Part shown: positions 1 to 10,824 of the stretch, piece by piece
Layout: each line of letters starts with the position of its first letter
Numbering within the stretch: position 1 is the first letter of the stretch
NCBI RefSeq assembly: GCF_027580225.2
Contig: NC_073352.2
Coordinates: 3,040,501 to 3,104,500, forward strand
Length of the DNA stretch: 64,000 bases
Origin: Misgurnus anguillicaudatus
Lineage: Eukaryota; Chordata; Actinopteri; Cypriniformes; Cobitidae
Direction: 5' to 3'
Position numbers and translations under genes: made by a program
The notes under the pieces: model-generated
The model's database searches: none
What the model was told of the DNA's origin: nothing
The model's input: only the letters and a program-made list of their open reading frames with translations

Positions 1-78
1 GTCGAGCCTTCCAAGCAATGGTGACGAAGGTTTCCGAGCTCGCCCTTCAGGCTCAACAACAACATCCATCGCCACCCA

Positions 79-864
79 TTGCGCCCCCCACGCCACCCAC
101 ACCGCCGATTGCCACCGGGGGGTATTCCCCAGTCCGAACCACGCCTTCCGATTCCGGAGAAGTATGCGGGTGAGCCGAAATTTTGTCGATCATTTCTCTC
201 TCATGGTTCTTTGCATTTCGCATTGCAGCCCCGCACGTTCACCACCGAGGAAGTGAAAGTGGCGTTCGTGCTCTCCTTGCTCACGGGGAAGGCTGCCCTC
301 TGGGGGACGGCGGTGTGGGAGAACCACGACAGCTGCTGTTCTTCGTTCCACGCCCTCTCGGAGGAGATGAAACGGGTCTTCGACCGCTCCGTCGCCGGGA
401 GAGAGGCGGCCAGACTGTTAGCGGACCTACGTCAGGAAGAGAGGTCCGTATCTGATTACTCCATCGAGTTCCGCACCCTGGCGGCGGAGTGTAAGTGGAA
501 CGAAGAGGCACAGTGGGATCATTTCCTGCATGGGTTGGCTGACCGCATCCAACAGGAGATTCGAGCTGTGGAACTTCCATCTTCACTCAATGGATTAATC
601 GATCTCACTATCCGTATTGACAACCGGCTAGACCAAGCCGCCAGACGGAGGGGGAGAACCACTCGCACAACCAGTCCCGAGGTTCAGCATCGGCGGCCAG
701 AGGTTGCGGTCAGCCCACCTGGAGATCTGGAACCCATGCAGGTGGGGCGAGCTCGGCTCTCCCGGGAGGAGAGGAACAGGCGGAGATCCCATGGACTGTG
801 TTTATACTGTGGCAGTCCAGAACATCACATCCAGCGCTGCCCAGTAAAAGATCAAGCCCGATAG
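79..864 (+). CDS. gag: Gag capsid/nucleocapsid polyprotein of gypsy element, N-terminus displaced
   Basis: This 261-codon frame encodes the structural protein that forms the cytoplasmic particle packaging element RNA. Residues about 30-150 resemble the retrotransposon gag domain (aromatic-rich helices around [21 protein letters not shown]). The C-terminus has a CCHC zinc knuckle with C241, C244, H249 and C254, used in RNA binding. The first listed methionine is unlikely to be the true start. A gag-like leader is open from the window edge in a different frame, with an ATG at 18-20 and a Q-rich stretch, and it meets this frame near the G run at 117-122. The stop at 862-864 lies inside the start of pol, which is in the -1 frame. 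Basic residues precede the knuckle, as is usual. Confidence 0.85.
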   Translation: MRPPRHPHRRLPPGGIPQSEPRLPIPEKYAGEPKFCRSFLSHGSLHFALQPRTFTTEEVKVAFVLSLLTGKAALWGTAVWENHDSCCSSFHALSEEMKRVFDRSVAGREAARLLADLRQEERSVSDYSIEFRTLAAECKWNEEAQWDHFLHGLADRIQQEIRAVELPSSLNGLIDLTIRIDNRLDQAARRRGRTTRTTSPEVQHRRPEVAVSPPGDLEPMQVGRARLSREERNRRRSHGLCLYCGSPEHHIQRCPVKDQAR

Positions 865-3800
865 TAAATCTGAGGCTACTATCGGGTGGGATCTCTGCCA
901 GGAAGACCTCATCTACATCGACACTCCTTCCGGTGAGACTACGGTGGTCTACTCACACACTGGATCAACACGCTTTGGTGGATTCTGGGGCCGAGGGCAG
1001 TTTCATGGACTTTAATTTCGCATGTAAGACCAAGATTCCTCTCACCTCTCTCAAACACCCCATTGCACCTTTTGCACTTGATGGACACAAGTTTCCAGTC
1101 ATCACTCAGACCACCATTCCTGTTTCACTCATCACATCTGGTAACCATACGGAGAAGATTTCATTCCTCATCACAGACTCACCTCAGACTCCCATTGTTC
1201 TCGGTCACACTTGGCTCCATAAACACAACCCCAGGATCGATTGGCGTCTCGGATCTGTGGTTAGCTGGAGCGAGGAGTGTCATTTGTCTTGTCTTTTGTC
1301 TGCTGGTGTTAATGTTTCTGAGTCTGTGTTTCAGGGGGAAGCAGTGGATTTGACTAACGTGCCCGCGGAGTACCACGACCTGAAGGAGGTGTTCAGTAAG
1401 TCGCGGGCTGATTCTCTTCCTCCTCATCGTCCCTATGACTGTGCGATAGAGTTATTGCCAGGTACCTCTCCGCCTAAGGGCAAGTTATATTCCTTGTCTA
1501 TTCCAGAGACGGCGGCCATGGAGAAATATATATCCAGTTCTCTAGCAACGGGGTTCATTCGCCCTTCCTCTTCTCCAGCGGGGGCGGGGTTCTTTTTTGT
1601 GGGAAAGAAGGACGGATCTCTGCGACCTTGTATTGACTACCGAGGGTTGAACAACATAACGGTAAAGAATACTTATCCTTTGCCGCTTATGTCTTCAGCT
1701 TTTGAGAGGTTGCAGGGAGCGGCCGTTTTCACTAAATTGGACTTACGTAACGCTTATCATTTGGTCCGCATTAGGGAGGGGGACGAATGGAAGACTGCTT
1801 TTAACACCCCTCGTGGCCATTTTGAGTACTGCGTGATGCCTTTCGGTCTATCTAACTCGCCGGCAGTCTTCCAAGCACTCGTTAATGACGTGTTGCGAGA
1901 CATGGTCGATCAGTTCATATATGTTTACCTGGATGACATATTGATTTTTTCTTCGTCTCTCCAGGAACATGTGCAACACGTACGACGAGTGCTTCTGCGG
2001 TTGCTAGAGAATGGATTGTTTGTCAAGGCGGAGAAATGCGTTTTTCATGCACAGTCTGTTTCTTTTCTAGGACACATCATTTCGACTGAGGGTGTTCGCA
2101 TGGATCCTGAGAAGGTTAAGGCTGTGGTAGATTGGCCATCCCCAGAGTCTCGCAAGGCCCTGCAGAGATTTCTGGGGTTCGCCAATTTTTATCGGCGTTT
2201 TATTCGCAATTTCAGCCAACTAGCCGCGCCTCTGACCGCTTTGACCTCCCCTAGTTTGACGTTCAGGTGGTCAGACGCAGCTGAGGCTGCGTTTGCCAAA
2301 CTGAAAAGCTGCTTTGTTTCAGCTCCTATTCTTGTCACCCCTGATCGCTCACGTCAATTCATAGTGGAGGTCGACGCGTCAGAGGTGGGGGTAGGAGCAG
2401 TGTTATCCCAGCGCGCATCCTCAGACGGAAAGGTTCATCCTTGCGCGTATTATTCTCATCGTTTATCTCCTGCGGAAGTTAACTATGACATTGGCAATCG
2501 GGAGTTGTTGGCCGTCAAATTAGCACTGGAGGAGTGGCGTCACTGGCTTGAAGGGTCGGGTGTACCCTTCATTGTATGGACGGACCATAAGAATCTCGAA
2601 TACATTAGAACTGCTAAAAGACTTAACTCCAGGCAGGCTCGGTGGGCATTGTTTTTCGGTCGTTTCGATTTTACACTTTCTTACCGGCCGGGTTCCAAAA
2701 ACATCAAACCCGATGCTTTATCCCGTCTTTTTGAGCGTTCCGATCGTACTGCTACTCCCGAGCCCATTTTACCGGAGACCATCATTATCTCCGCGCTCAG
2801 ATGGGAGGTCGAATCGAAGGTGTTGACTGCCTTAGAAGGGGTAACGCCCCCGGCTCGTTGCCCACCGAACCGTTTATTTGTGCCGGAGGGGTTACGGTCA
2901 GACGTTCTCCAGTGGGGTCATTGTTCCAGTGTTGCTTGTCACCCAGGGGTTAGTAGAACTAGATTTCTAGTCAAGCAACGATTTTGGTGGCCTGGTATGG
3001 CTCGTGATGTCCACGACTTCGTCTTGGCTTGCTCGGTTTGTGCTGTTGGTAAGACTTCCAATCGACCTCCAGATGGGTTACTCTTACCGCTGTCTGTCCC
3101 TTCGAGACCCTGGTCCCACATCTCGCTAGATTTTATTACCGCCCTCCCACCCTCCAAGGGTAATACGGTGATTTTAACCGTAGTGGACCGGTTCTCGAAG
3201 GCGGCTCATTTCATCCCCTTGCCCAAATTGCCATCAGCCAAGGAAACAGCGGTAACTGTCATTGACCACGTCTTCCGTATACATGGCCTTCCGACAGACG
3301 TGGTTTCTGACAGGGGTCCCCAATTTGTGTCCAAATTCTGGCGAGAGTTTTGTAAATTGTTAGGAGCGACTGTTAGTCTTTCTTCCGGGTTCCATCCCCA
3401 GAGCAATGGTCAAACCGAGCGAGCCAATCAGGATGTCGAAAGGGCATTGCGGTGTTTGGCATCCAACAATCCTTCATCCTGGTGTCAACAACTCTCAATT
3501 GTGGAGTACGCACACAATTCTCTGCCAGTGTCATCTACGGGCATGTCTCCATTTAAGTGTAGTTTAGGGTACCAACCACCTAATTTTGTTAGTACTGAAT
3601 CCGAGGTGTCGGTCCCCTCCGCAAACGCACTAGTCCAGAGGTGTCACCGCACCTGGACCAGAGCTCGTAGAGCTCTACTCCAGGCAAGGTCGCGCACCAA
3701 GGCTAAGGCCGATCGCCACCGGTCGAAGCCTCCCCGTTACGTCGTCGGTCAAAGAGTGTGGCTTTCAACCCAGAACATTCCGATGCGTTCCGTTTCGAAT

Positions 3801-4157
3801 AAGCTTGCGCCCAAATTTATTGGCCCGTTTTCTGTTACCAAAATCATTAATCCGGTAACAGTGCGTCTTAGCCTTCCTCCTGCGTACAGGAGGGTTCACC
3901 CCGTCTTTCATGTGTCCAAAATTAAACCGGTGATTTTTTCCCGTCTTAATCCGCCTGCCCCGGTTCCCCCCCCCCGCCTCGTATCGTTAATGGGGAAACC
4001 ACGTATTCGGTCAATCGTATTCTGGACTCTAGACGGAGGGGACGCGGTTTTCAGTACTTGGTGGATTGGGAAGGTTACGGTCCGGAGGAGAGAAGGTGGG
4101 TTCCTGCTCGGGACATACTGGATCACCGCCTTATTGATGATTACAATCTTCAGGTAA
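798..4157 (+). CDS. pol: Pol polyprotein: protease, reverse transcriptase, RNase H, integrase
   Basis: The 1119-codon frame encodes the replication enzymes of the gypsy element. The aspartic protease active site is D62-S-G-A. Reverse transcriptase has D315 in the LDLRNAYH motif and the YLDD box with D379 and D380. RNase H acidic residues are D526, E569, D596 and D639. Integrase has an H708-X6-H715-X29-C745-X2-C748 zinc site and a D778, D838, E874 triad (DD35E), followed by a GPF-type module near residues 1010-1030. The frame overlaps gag by 67 nt in the -1 frame, consistent with translation by frameshifting, although I see no classic slippery heptamer. The first methionine here is only the first in the open frame. 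The last roughly 60 codons, after the C run at 3966-3975, are probably out of frame because the chromodomain lies in another frame. Confidence 0.95.
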   Translation: MFILWQSRTSHPALPSKRSSPIVNLRLLSGGISARKTSSTSTLLPVRLRWSTHTLDQHALVDSGAEGSFMDFNFACKTKIPLTSLKHPIAPFALDGHKFPVITQTTIPVSLITSGNHTEKISFLITDSPQTPIVLGHTWLHKHNPRIDWRLGSVVSWSEECHLSCLLSAGVNVSESVFQGEAVDLTNVPAEYHDLKEVFSKSRADSLPPHRPYDCAIELLPGTSPPKGKLYSLSIPETAAMEKYISSSLATGFIRPSSSPAGAGFFFVGKKDGSLRPCIDYRGLNNITVKNTYPLPLMSSAFERLQGAAVFTKLDLRNAYHLVRIREGDEWKTAFNTPRGHFEYCVMPFGLSNSPAVFQALVNDVLRDMVDQFIYVYLDDILIFSSSLQEHVQHVRRVLLRLLENGLFVKAEKCVFHAQSVSFLGHIISTEGVRMDPEKVKAVVDWPSPESRKALQRFLGFANFYRRFIRNFSQLAAPLTALTSPSLTFRWSDAAEAAFAKLKSCFVSAPILVTPDRSRQFIVEVDASEVGVGAVLSQRASSDGKVHPCAYYSHRLSPAEVNYDIGNRELLAVKLALEEWRHWLEGSGVPFIVWTDHKNLEYIRTAKRLNSRQARWALFFGRFDFTLSYRPGSKNIKPDALSRLFERSDRTATPEPILPETIIISALRWEVESKVLTALEGVTPPARCPPNRLFVPEGLRSDVLQWGHCSSVACHPGVSRTRFLVKQRFWWPGMARDVHDFVLACSVCAVGKTSNRPPDGLLLPLSVPSRPWSHISLDFITALPPSKGNTVILTVVDRFSKAAHFIPLPKLPSAKETAVTVIDHVFRIHGLPTDVVSDRGPQFVSKFWREFCKLLGATVSLSSGFHPQSNGQTERANQDVERALRCLASNNPSSWCQQLSIVEYAHNSLPVSSTGMSPFKCSLGYQPPNFVSTESEVSVPSANALVQRCHRTWTRARRALLQARSRTKAKADRHRSKPPRYVVGQRVWLSTQNIPMRSVSNKLAPKFIGPFSVTKIINPVTVRLSLPPAYRRVHPVFHVSKIKPVIFSRLNPPAPVPPPRLVSLMGKPRIRSIVFWTLDGGDAVFSTWWIGKVTVRRREGGFLLGTYWITALLMITIFR

Positions 4158-4189
4158 AGCAGGCTGGGAACGCCAAGGGGCGTTCCTAG
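3986..4189 (+). pseudogene. Chromodomain of the gypsy integrase, displaced to another frame
   Basis: In the frame shifted by -1 from pol, sequence directly after the 10-C run reads as a chromodomain. It begins near a [10 protein letters not shown] motif, continues through the aromatic-rich core [10 protein letters not shown] and WVPARDIL, and ends at a TAG at 4187-4189. In chromoviruses this domain sits at the integrase C-terminus and can steer insertion towards modified histones. Its frame agrees with pol only if the C run has gained or lost bases, so this copy is mutated or the run is mis-sequenced. The family call is strong; the functional role is from known relatives. Confidence 0.8.
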
Positions 4190-4201
4190 GGGAGGGGGTA
4201 C

Positions 4202-4688
4202 TGTCACGGTAGGAAATCCTCTGTTTCCTCCGTGTCATGTGTGTGTGTATGTTTGTTTGTTCACTCACCTCTGCCATGTGCTCGTTTGATTAAGTGTTGT
4301 CACCTGTGTATGATTGCCTCGCTCCAGCTGATCCTCATCACCCATCAGCTACAAATACTCACCCTGTTCTCTCCCTGTTGTCAGATCCTCATTTCATGTT
4401 GCTGCATCACTTGGATTATCGTCTCTCGTCGTCGTGTTGGATTTGTGTTCGTGTTGTCGTCTCCGTGTGAGTGTTTGGTTTGTTCCTGGTTCTATCCACT
4501 GGCCATCATCACACTCATCACCGACTTCACCATTCAACACTCTTCACACCACCGTAGACCTTCGTTCACCATTGCCAACATCCTGGACTCAGTCATTCAC
4601 TCTGTTGTTTCATTATATTTACCATCATTATTAATAAAACTGTGTTGATCGTCTGCGCTTGCCTCCTCCACTTTATTGTATCATTACA
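4202..4688 (+). repeat. 3' LTR of the gypsy element
   Basis: Starts TGTCACGG directly after a purine-rich tract and ends in a TG...CA form near 4687-4688 (ATTACA). About 487 bp. It holds a TATA-like TACAAATA near 4350 and an AATAAA polyadenylation signal near 4632. The end is inferred from the TG/CA rule because the 5' LTR cannot be compared. Confidence 0.8.
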
Positions 4689-6124
4689 AGCTTACTATTT
4701 TAATAATAAAACACTGATAATAGATATCATTGATGTCATATTTTATATACTACATGGTTATATAAAAATAAAAACAAACACTACAAGTTTGTAAGAACAT
4801 TGCTTTTCAGTTGCTTGGGGTGTTTAGGTGGACACCAAGTCTTTGTTTTCTGTCAAAAGATCATTGCCCAAATGTCTATGGATTGGTCCCTCCATTAATA
4901 TACTGTAAGTCTTTGTAAGGTTTCTTTACCATTTATAAGATAATTTACAAAAGTGAAAGCACATCTCACTTAAACAATATGATTAAATATAAACAGAGCG
5001 GTGCGAGTTGCATGCCAAAGTTTTACACTGAAGGACTTTTAAATAAATAAGGACTCAAATAGTTCAGATAAGTAGTAACAGTAACACTGATGAGAGGTTT
5101 TTGTACAATGTCGACACTGACACATATTCTAAGTGATCTTTTAGTTGTAAAAAATGATTTAATGAAAATGCACTTTCATTTATCACAGAAGCCCCTACAG
5201 ACTTTCTTCACCTTCACTGCCACAGCTAATATGGACTGTTCATAAATTATGCTATATTACAAGCCATGCATAACAATACTAAAATTGTACAATGACTTGC
5301 TCTTACCCTTGAAAATGTTCATGTTAATGTAATGTGATGGAAGTTAAATGTAAGTACAGCGTCTTTCCTCATGTGATTTAAGTCTACCAGCCCATTTCCA
5401 CAAACCATTCAGTGTGTGTCACAGAGTTATCTTACTGCTTTTAAACAGTGAAATATATTTTTTCAATAATCAGCAAAAAATACTATTTCATAAATTATCA
5501 GGATAATGCTCAGTTTGAATAAAATGTTAGCCCTCTTTACTAAGATTTTACCTTCCTATATTTCAACTATTATGTTGATTTCCTATCACTCGCTCATTTG
5601 TCTGGCAATGTACATTAATAGTCAGAGCTGGTGTAGAAGTGTACAGTTTATCAACATTATTCTGCTCCATTTATCTATTGATTCACAGAGGATGAATTTA
5701 AGTCAATTATTTTGACATGTTGCATGGCTTCTAAAGGGGGCCGCAAATCATTACAAGAGAAAGAGAAATGAAAATAATGAGTTTAACATTGTCTCACTGA
5801 TGTAGATAGGGAAAAAACATGAAATAATGTTATCTATCATGTAACATCTAAAAGAAGAGTGAAAAGCAAGTAGAAAAGTCAGTTGTAATGAGGATGTGTC
5901 ATAGCTTTGAACAAAATCCCTGCTGTTTAGTGCTAAGAATATGAATACAAAACCTCAATTTGTATATCACCCATTATAATGAGACACCAGTATTAAGCTT
6001 GAACATATTAGGCTTAAATATATATAAATATATATTTATATAAATATAAATTTTTGTCGAAATATTTTTATTATTATGTTATAATGTTATTATTTTGTTT
6101 TATTGTGCTACTTAGCTGTATTTT
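4689..6124. other. AT-rich intergenic DNA
   Basis: No coding frame, RNA gene or clear element was recognised. A low-complexity block of TATATAAATA-type sequence lies at about 6010-6055. Confidence 0.6.
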
Positions 6125-6330
6125 TTAAGTTATGAGGGTTTAAATCAAAACAAACCAACTGCAGTTGCATTGAAATTAATTGGAATGCAGAACCAAAAAA
6201 CGCGATTTCTGATTTCTGAACAATTAACAAAACGGTGGTTATCTCGTTTTGCAACGAAACTCTTCATATATGGCCGCCGCCACCACACCATAACTTTCTT
6301 CATTTCTGTCATCTGTTCACAGAATGTACA
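6125..6330 (-). mobile_element. Probable dispersed non-autonomous repeat fragment
   Basis: The segment around CTCGTTTTGCAACGAAACTC followed by a GGCCGCC stretch is reminiscent of a high-copy fish repeat, and a short frame on the minus strand runs across it. No ends or target duplications were found. The frame is probably incidental. Confidence 0.3.
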
Positions 6331-7128
6331 CAGATTGAACTCCTCCATCCAGAGGTGCTAACACTTTGATATTTCATCAAAAAACTGCCATATGAGAAAA
6401 ACAAAGTCCAAATAACAATTCTTGCAATTCGTTTTGTATTGGGTACACTGTAAATGATGTCAGGTAACAAAAACGATTGTGAAAAGATTTCATATATGTA
6501 ATAATGACACATTTTCTTTTTACACTGCTTATGTTATCAAAATACTTTGTCATATATTTGTCATAACAGAGTATTATAGACATTTACTCCTACAACAGAG
6601 ATTGCCTTATCGTATAGACGGTTTCAGTGGCAACAACATAAACAAACGGCTCTTGTGGCCCAAACTTAACTTCCTGTAGACTTCTGCATAGAATCAATAA
6701 CAACACAGTCTCTGTAGTGTAGATTATTTCTGACAACAAACAAAATAAATAATCAGTAAATATCCTTAGGTCAAATCATAGCTTATGCATATCACCCATT
6801 ACACTTAGCTATTTGTTCAGAGGTCAGTTTAGTCACTTGCCAGACCAATAAACAAGCACAAAGCGCACAAACCGTGGCAATATGAATGCGTCCAATGAAA
6901 CGTCTATACAGTAAGATGTTTAATTGGGGTTCAATATACAACTATAGGGTTCTTTACTTGGCTCCAAAGAAAGCCTTGTGCTGAAAAGATTTTGGCACAA
7001 AATGGTTTTTTGGGATAAAAGTGTTTTTTACCTGCTTAAAAAACAGTACATGACATATAAAATAAAAGTGAAAATGTGTAATTTCTTGGCAATGATTTTA
7101 CTTGAACTGAACCATAGCATTACTGTTG
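6331..7128. other. Intergenic DNA, nothing recognised
   Basis: AT-rich, no recognisable gene or element ends. Short frames on both strands look random. Confidence 0.5.
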
Positions 7129-7292
7129 GTTCACACCAGATGCGAGTTCAACGATTTGCGGGAGTAGATTACATACAAAGTCAATGCAAAGATCAGACGC
7201 GTCCTCGCATGGTGCGATGCGAATGACGCGATATGGGCGGCACGAGTAATCTAGAGTGATTAACGCGATGCTCCGCGTTTGGTGTGTACGTA
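7129..7292. mobile_element. Small inverted-repeat element, family A (TTCACACCAGA ends)
   Basis: The left end GGTTCACACCAGATGCGAG and the right end, read in reverse as ACACACCAAACGCGGAG, form imperfect terminal inverted repeats. The interior is rich in GCGA words and carries AAGTCAATGCAAAGA, shared with relatives at 27141-27240 and 36885-37497. No coding capacity. Superfamily undetermined. Confidence 0.6.
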
Positions 7293-7307
7293 GCATTAGG
7301 GATGTTT

Positions 7308-7493
7308 TACACTGTAAAAAATTTGCTGTAATTATGCAGCTGGTTGCCAGTAACTTACTGTAGAAGATAAAGACTGAAAATGTTTCATGTTCATTTAATT
7401 ACATAAATGTAAAATCTGCAGTAAGTTACTGGCAACCAGTTGCCAGTAATATCCAGTAATACTGTAATTTCTACAGAAATGTTTTACAGTGTA
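7308..7493. mobile_element. Palindromic MITE with TACACTGTAAAA ends
   Basis: Both ends read TACACTGTAAAA inward. A 24-nt inner arm (CTGGTTGCCAGTAACTTACT and the next bases, 7341-7364) is repeated inverted at 7418-7441 with one mismatch, so the 186-bp element can fold into a long hairpin. Non-coding. Confidence 0.8.
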
Positions 7494-8307
7494 TAATAAT
7501 AGGTTTATTAAATTTCTGTTCATTAATTTTACTTCTATTTAATTATTTTGCATTATGTCATTTTACTTAAATATTATATTAATATAAATAGTAATCTCAT
7601 AATTTCAAACAATTTAAGCAACTACAGGATGATCGTCTTGTGAGAGCATGCATTTCAACATGCATTAACAGAAACTGCTTTTTAAGAACTTCAACAAACA
7701 AATTGTAAAGATTATAACGAGGTTCTCCAAGGCTTTGTGACATCACAAACCCTCAAATTATAATAAACTCCACCCCCAGGCATACACAAAAAAGTGAGCA
7801 AGCTTTAGAGAAGACATTTGCTTTAACAGTGTGTTGACAGCATGTCAAAGAGACGCTGATCATTTCACCCTGATTCTAAACCCACTTTGTTCTGCCTTCC
7901 TAATGTTTATGTCGTATTTAGCTGCAGGCTCACTTATTTCACTTTTTTAATCGCTGTTCACCGTTATAGGTTTGGTGATAAAGATATAGGTTTAGCCACT
8001 GTATGACAAGATAACTAACAGTGTATTTTATTATGTAGTGATCAGCCCTAATAATCCCTTCAAATACATTATCTTCTGCTGTGCGTGTGTGAACCTTTCT
8101 TTTAATGGTTGCATCTGAAATGTATAAGTAAAAAATGAAACCTCTGAAACTATCGTAGTCGTGCTTGTGTAATCTTTCCATGTGTATACTGTAGAACAAG
8201 ACTCACTCCCAAAACTGCAATGATTGACACAGAGGTAACCATAGAAACGTTCTGCCATCCTGCGTGTTTAGCATTGGCTCTGTTAACCAAAGTAATATTA
8301 CAATGTT
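7494..8307. other. Intergenic DNA, nothing recognised
   Basis: No gene or element ends found. Two overlapping minus-strand frames near 7939-8258 have no recognisable motifs. Confidence 0.5.
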
Positions 8308-8315
8308 ATGTTCTG

Positions 8316-8889
8316 CTAGCCTAGAAATCTAGACGCACCCTAGCGGCCGCAAAATATATTTGCTGCCAGGGTTTAGTCTAGGCACTCACAATACACTTAA
8401 CAGCTCCAAAAACCAAAATTTGGTCAGGCCAATCACATCGTGTGTAGCGTCTGTGGGGCGGGCTTAACATGATGACGACAGAGCTGCCTGCGACGGTTCC
8501 TACTTGAAAACAAAGAATGGCTGCTGCTGCTGGCGAACAGCTTTCTTTTGAAGCGGCTTTGGCCGCGACTCTGGAGGACTTAGACTTATGTTTTTCTTTG
8601 AGTGAAGAGCAAATAACCCTACTAAAGTCCTTTTTAAGCAAGAAAGATGTGTTTGGAGTTTTGCCGACTGGTTACGGTAAAAGTTTGATATACCAATTAG
8701 CTCCACTTGTGGGGAAACGCATGGGACTCATACGTCACCTTCTTCGTTGCTCTGATTGGTCATAGCGCTATCCTATTGCGTGCAGAGGCATTTTGAGGGA
8801 CAACCTTATATCCCGCCCCTTGCATTGAACTGTTTGTGTGAAGAGTTGCCTGACCTTACATCTTGATGTAGGTCTGGCTAACCAGGCTA
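8316..8889 (+). mobile_element. DNA transposon derivative carrying a RecQ-like helicase exon
   Basis: A 574-bp unit bounded by ATGTTCTG on both sides (8308-8315 and 8890-8897), a perfect 8-bp target duplication, or 9 bp if the next C is counted. The ends are imperfect inverted repeats: TAGCCTAG on the left, and TAGCCTGG on the right when reversed. Near the right end lies a short palindrome (CTTACATCTTGATGTAG) followed by GTCTGGCTA, matching the right end of the element at 20372-21072. A CCAAT-type box and GC-rich stretch at 8430-8480 precede the helicase ATG, so the copy retains promoter and first exon but has lost the body of the gene. Superfamily is not determined; hAT, P and KDZ-type elements all make 8 to 9-bp duplications. 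Confidence 0.8.
8517..8765 (+). pseudogene. N-terminal RecQ-like (SF2) helicase exon, truncated
   Basis: The 82-codon frame opens with an alanine-rich start, continues through a stretch resembling the region ahead of motif I in RecQ helicases (SEEQITLLKSFLSKKDVFGV, about residues 28-47), and contains Walker A with PTGYGKS (about residues 49-55) followed by IYQLAP. RecQ helicases use ATP to unwind DNA in the nucleus. After about residue 68 the similarity stops and the frame runs on for a few codons to a stop, so motifs Ia to VI are missing. It sits wholly inside the mobile element at 8316-8889 and is a transposon-borne gene fragment, not a host gene. Confidence 0.75.
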
Positions 8890-8897
8890 ATGTTCTG

Positions 8898-9252
8898 CAG
8901 TTTTAACTAAATCACCATGTACAGAGGCACTGGGTGTTATATATGTTTGTAGAGCTGCTCTGGATAGTACCCTCTTGCAGTGTTGTTGTGTCCACGTAAT
9001 ATTACAGACACTGGAGTATCCCGTCTGTTTCATATTCTCTGTGGCATATCCAAAATCCATCATATACACAATAGATTTCATTGAGCCCTATTTGTTTGAA
9101 CTCCCCAGTGGCTACAAAAAACTGTCTATTCCAGTTCTCAAATTGTAGAACCAACTATCAAAGTTATACACTACAATAATACATTATGAATTGTTTTACC
9201 GTAATGAACATTTCCTGTTGGCAATGGTTTAATGCCAGTTTGAACATTTAAG
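8898..9252. other. Intergenic DNA, nothing recognised
   Basis: No gene or repeat boundary seen. Confidence 0.5.
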
Positions 9253-9500
9253 GACTTTGGGCTAGATTTACTAACGCAAACGATCATTTTGGCGTTAAAT
9301 AACAATGTTGGGATTTACTAAAGACGCATAGTGGATCATTAGTGCTGAAAAGGTGTAGTCTATTTATTTTTGAGACTGACCTTATTGCATATGCATTTCT
9401 AGGAGTTTCCTTTCAGACGCAACATTTTTGGAAGGAGAATGTTTAAATGATTCATGCAACGCAACTGGCTAATGTTCGCACATGTGTTCTGTCTTAAATA
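9253..9500 (+). mobile_element. Fragment of inverted-repeat family B (GGGCCAGATTTACTAAC end)
   Basis: Begins GGGCTAGATTTACTAACGC and shares, in reverse orientation, a long stretch with 56075-56315, including TGTTGGGATTTACTAAA, GACCTTATTGCATATGCA and TTTCAGACGCAA. The far end was not located; remnants may extend towards 9990. Confidence 0.6.
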
Positions 9501-10105
9501 ACTTTGTGCTTGAAACTTTGTGCTTAAAACATCGTTTTAACATACAGTTTATTTGGAATGCCAGAGGAACATATTATTCAAAAATATTGTTTGCCAAGAC
9601 ATGTAAGTAAATAAAAGAGGAGTCACTAGGAAAAGTCACACAAAACCAGACATTCCAAAACTTCTTGTAAACCTTCATTTTTGTCCTCCAGTTCTTTTCA
9701 GTGTACTATGGCTTCGTTAGCTGGGATTACACACACCAAATTTTCCGCTGTAATGTCCGTGGTGCTGAACTCAAACGCACTTCATCAGCTCTGCTTCTTT
9801 GCGACTCTGAACTAATTTGCGCTGCTCTTAATTAGAATTAAAGTAGATTGCGTTGGTCATTATTGAAATTTAGCTGTTGCGCCTGTGTTATTTAATTTGC
9901 ATTTTTTAAGTAAATAACCCGCAGATATTACCACTTCCATCAGTGCTTTTTTGGAATTGTGCCCTCACACTAATTCGCCCCTTTTAAGCCCGGGATACAC
10001 CGCACGATTATTGGCTGTCCCAGACGAAAGATTGCCATCGTGAAACAATCGCCGTGATTTATGTTATCGTGGCTCTTCATACGTCAGTACAAGGTGTTTT
10101 AAAAT
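9501..10105. other. Repeat-derived DNA without clear ends
   Basis: GCGC-containing words continue from the preceding element to about 9990. The following stretch (CACCGCACGATTATTGGCTG, near 9998) looks repeat-like but unbounded. Confidence 0.4.
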
Positions 10106-10168
10106 TAAGGCAGCTCAAACATGCATTTTAGTCTGGGACTAAGATAAACCCTGTCCAGGAAACGGCCC
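10106..10168 (+). mobile_element. Half of a MITE of family C (GGAAACCGCC end)
   Basis: Ends CCCTGTCCAGGAAACGGCC and contains CAAACATGCATTTTAGTCT. Fuller relatives are at 35963-36168 and 46034-46252, and another half is at 47314-47365. Confidence 0.6.
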
Positions 10169-10824
10169 TTATGTGTAACTCCCTGGGGTCGAAAAACCAG
10201 GGGCACATGTAAGATCATTTGTAACTGTCTCTCAAAACACATTACAAAAATCAATTGATACTCTGTCTGTCACACAAACCTGATACATATAGACCCTTTT
10301 ACAGCCTACGTGATCAAATAGCTTGCGCATGCATTTGGCAACAGAAGTGGTGTTATTCCCCACTGGTTCTAGCAACTCAAAAAGTTTATCAAAACTGTTT
10401 CCCAGCATCAAAATGTCTGGTTGTTGCATTTGCTTGCACTAATATAATATACTAATATACGTATATATGTATCTGGCCACTTTATATTTGGCCATCTGCT
10501 AACGTCTTCTATCCGCTCCACTATAGTACACGGATCTGGTAGCTGTGTTGAAAACCATTGTCTGTTTAAAGTCGCAATGAAATTGAAATGAAAAACTATA
10601 TATATATATTTAATATTGTGGTATTATTAACAAATTAACTTATCTGTGAGCTTCATTATTTTTTAAAAAATTTGTGTGTGCTCATAATCTTTAATCTACA
10701 ATGCAAATCTCCTCCCCTTCTCAAAACGATCTCTCTTCACTTCCGGTCATAAGTATGGCAGGTGGGCGTGGTCCGGGAGAAGATCGCAGCGATTAGCAAT
10801 TAGCAACACGACCCAACTTCAAAT
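10169..10824. other. Intergenic DNA, nothing firmly recognised
   Basis: Begins with an ACTCCCTGGGG stretch resembling the start of the repeat at 53508. A TATATATATATA run lies near 10590-10605. No coding signal. Confidence 0.4.

Larger units (their letters stand above)
1..4688 (+). mobile_element. Ty3/gypsy LTR retrotransposon with chromodomain, 5' part outside window
   Basis: Order gag, protease, reverse transcriptase, RNase H, integrase, chromodomain, LTR is that of chromodomain-bearing Ty3/gypsy (Metaviridae) elements. No envelope frame is seen. A purine run (about 4189-4200) precedes the LTR as the expected plus-strand primer site. The 5' LTR and primer-binding site are off the left edge, so LTR age cannot be estimated here. 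Two apparent frame breaks, one in a G run near 117-122 and one in a C run at 3966-3975, suggest either an inactive copy or homopolymer sequencing errors. Pol is otherwise open for 1119 codons, so the copy is young. Confidence 0.95.

Noticed and set aside
4232..4648. 138-codon frame after pol
   Set aside because: It is the LTR read as protein; composition is low complexity and no domain is seen.
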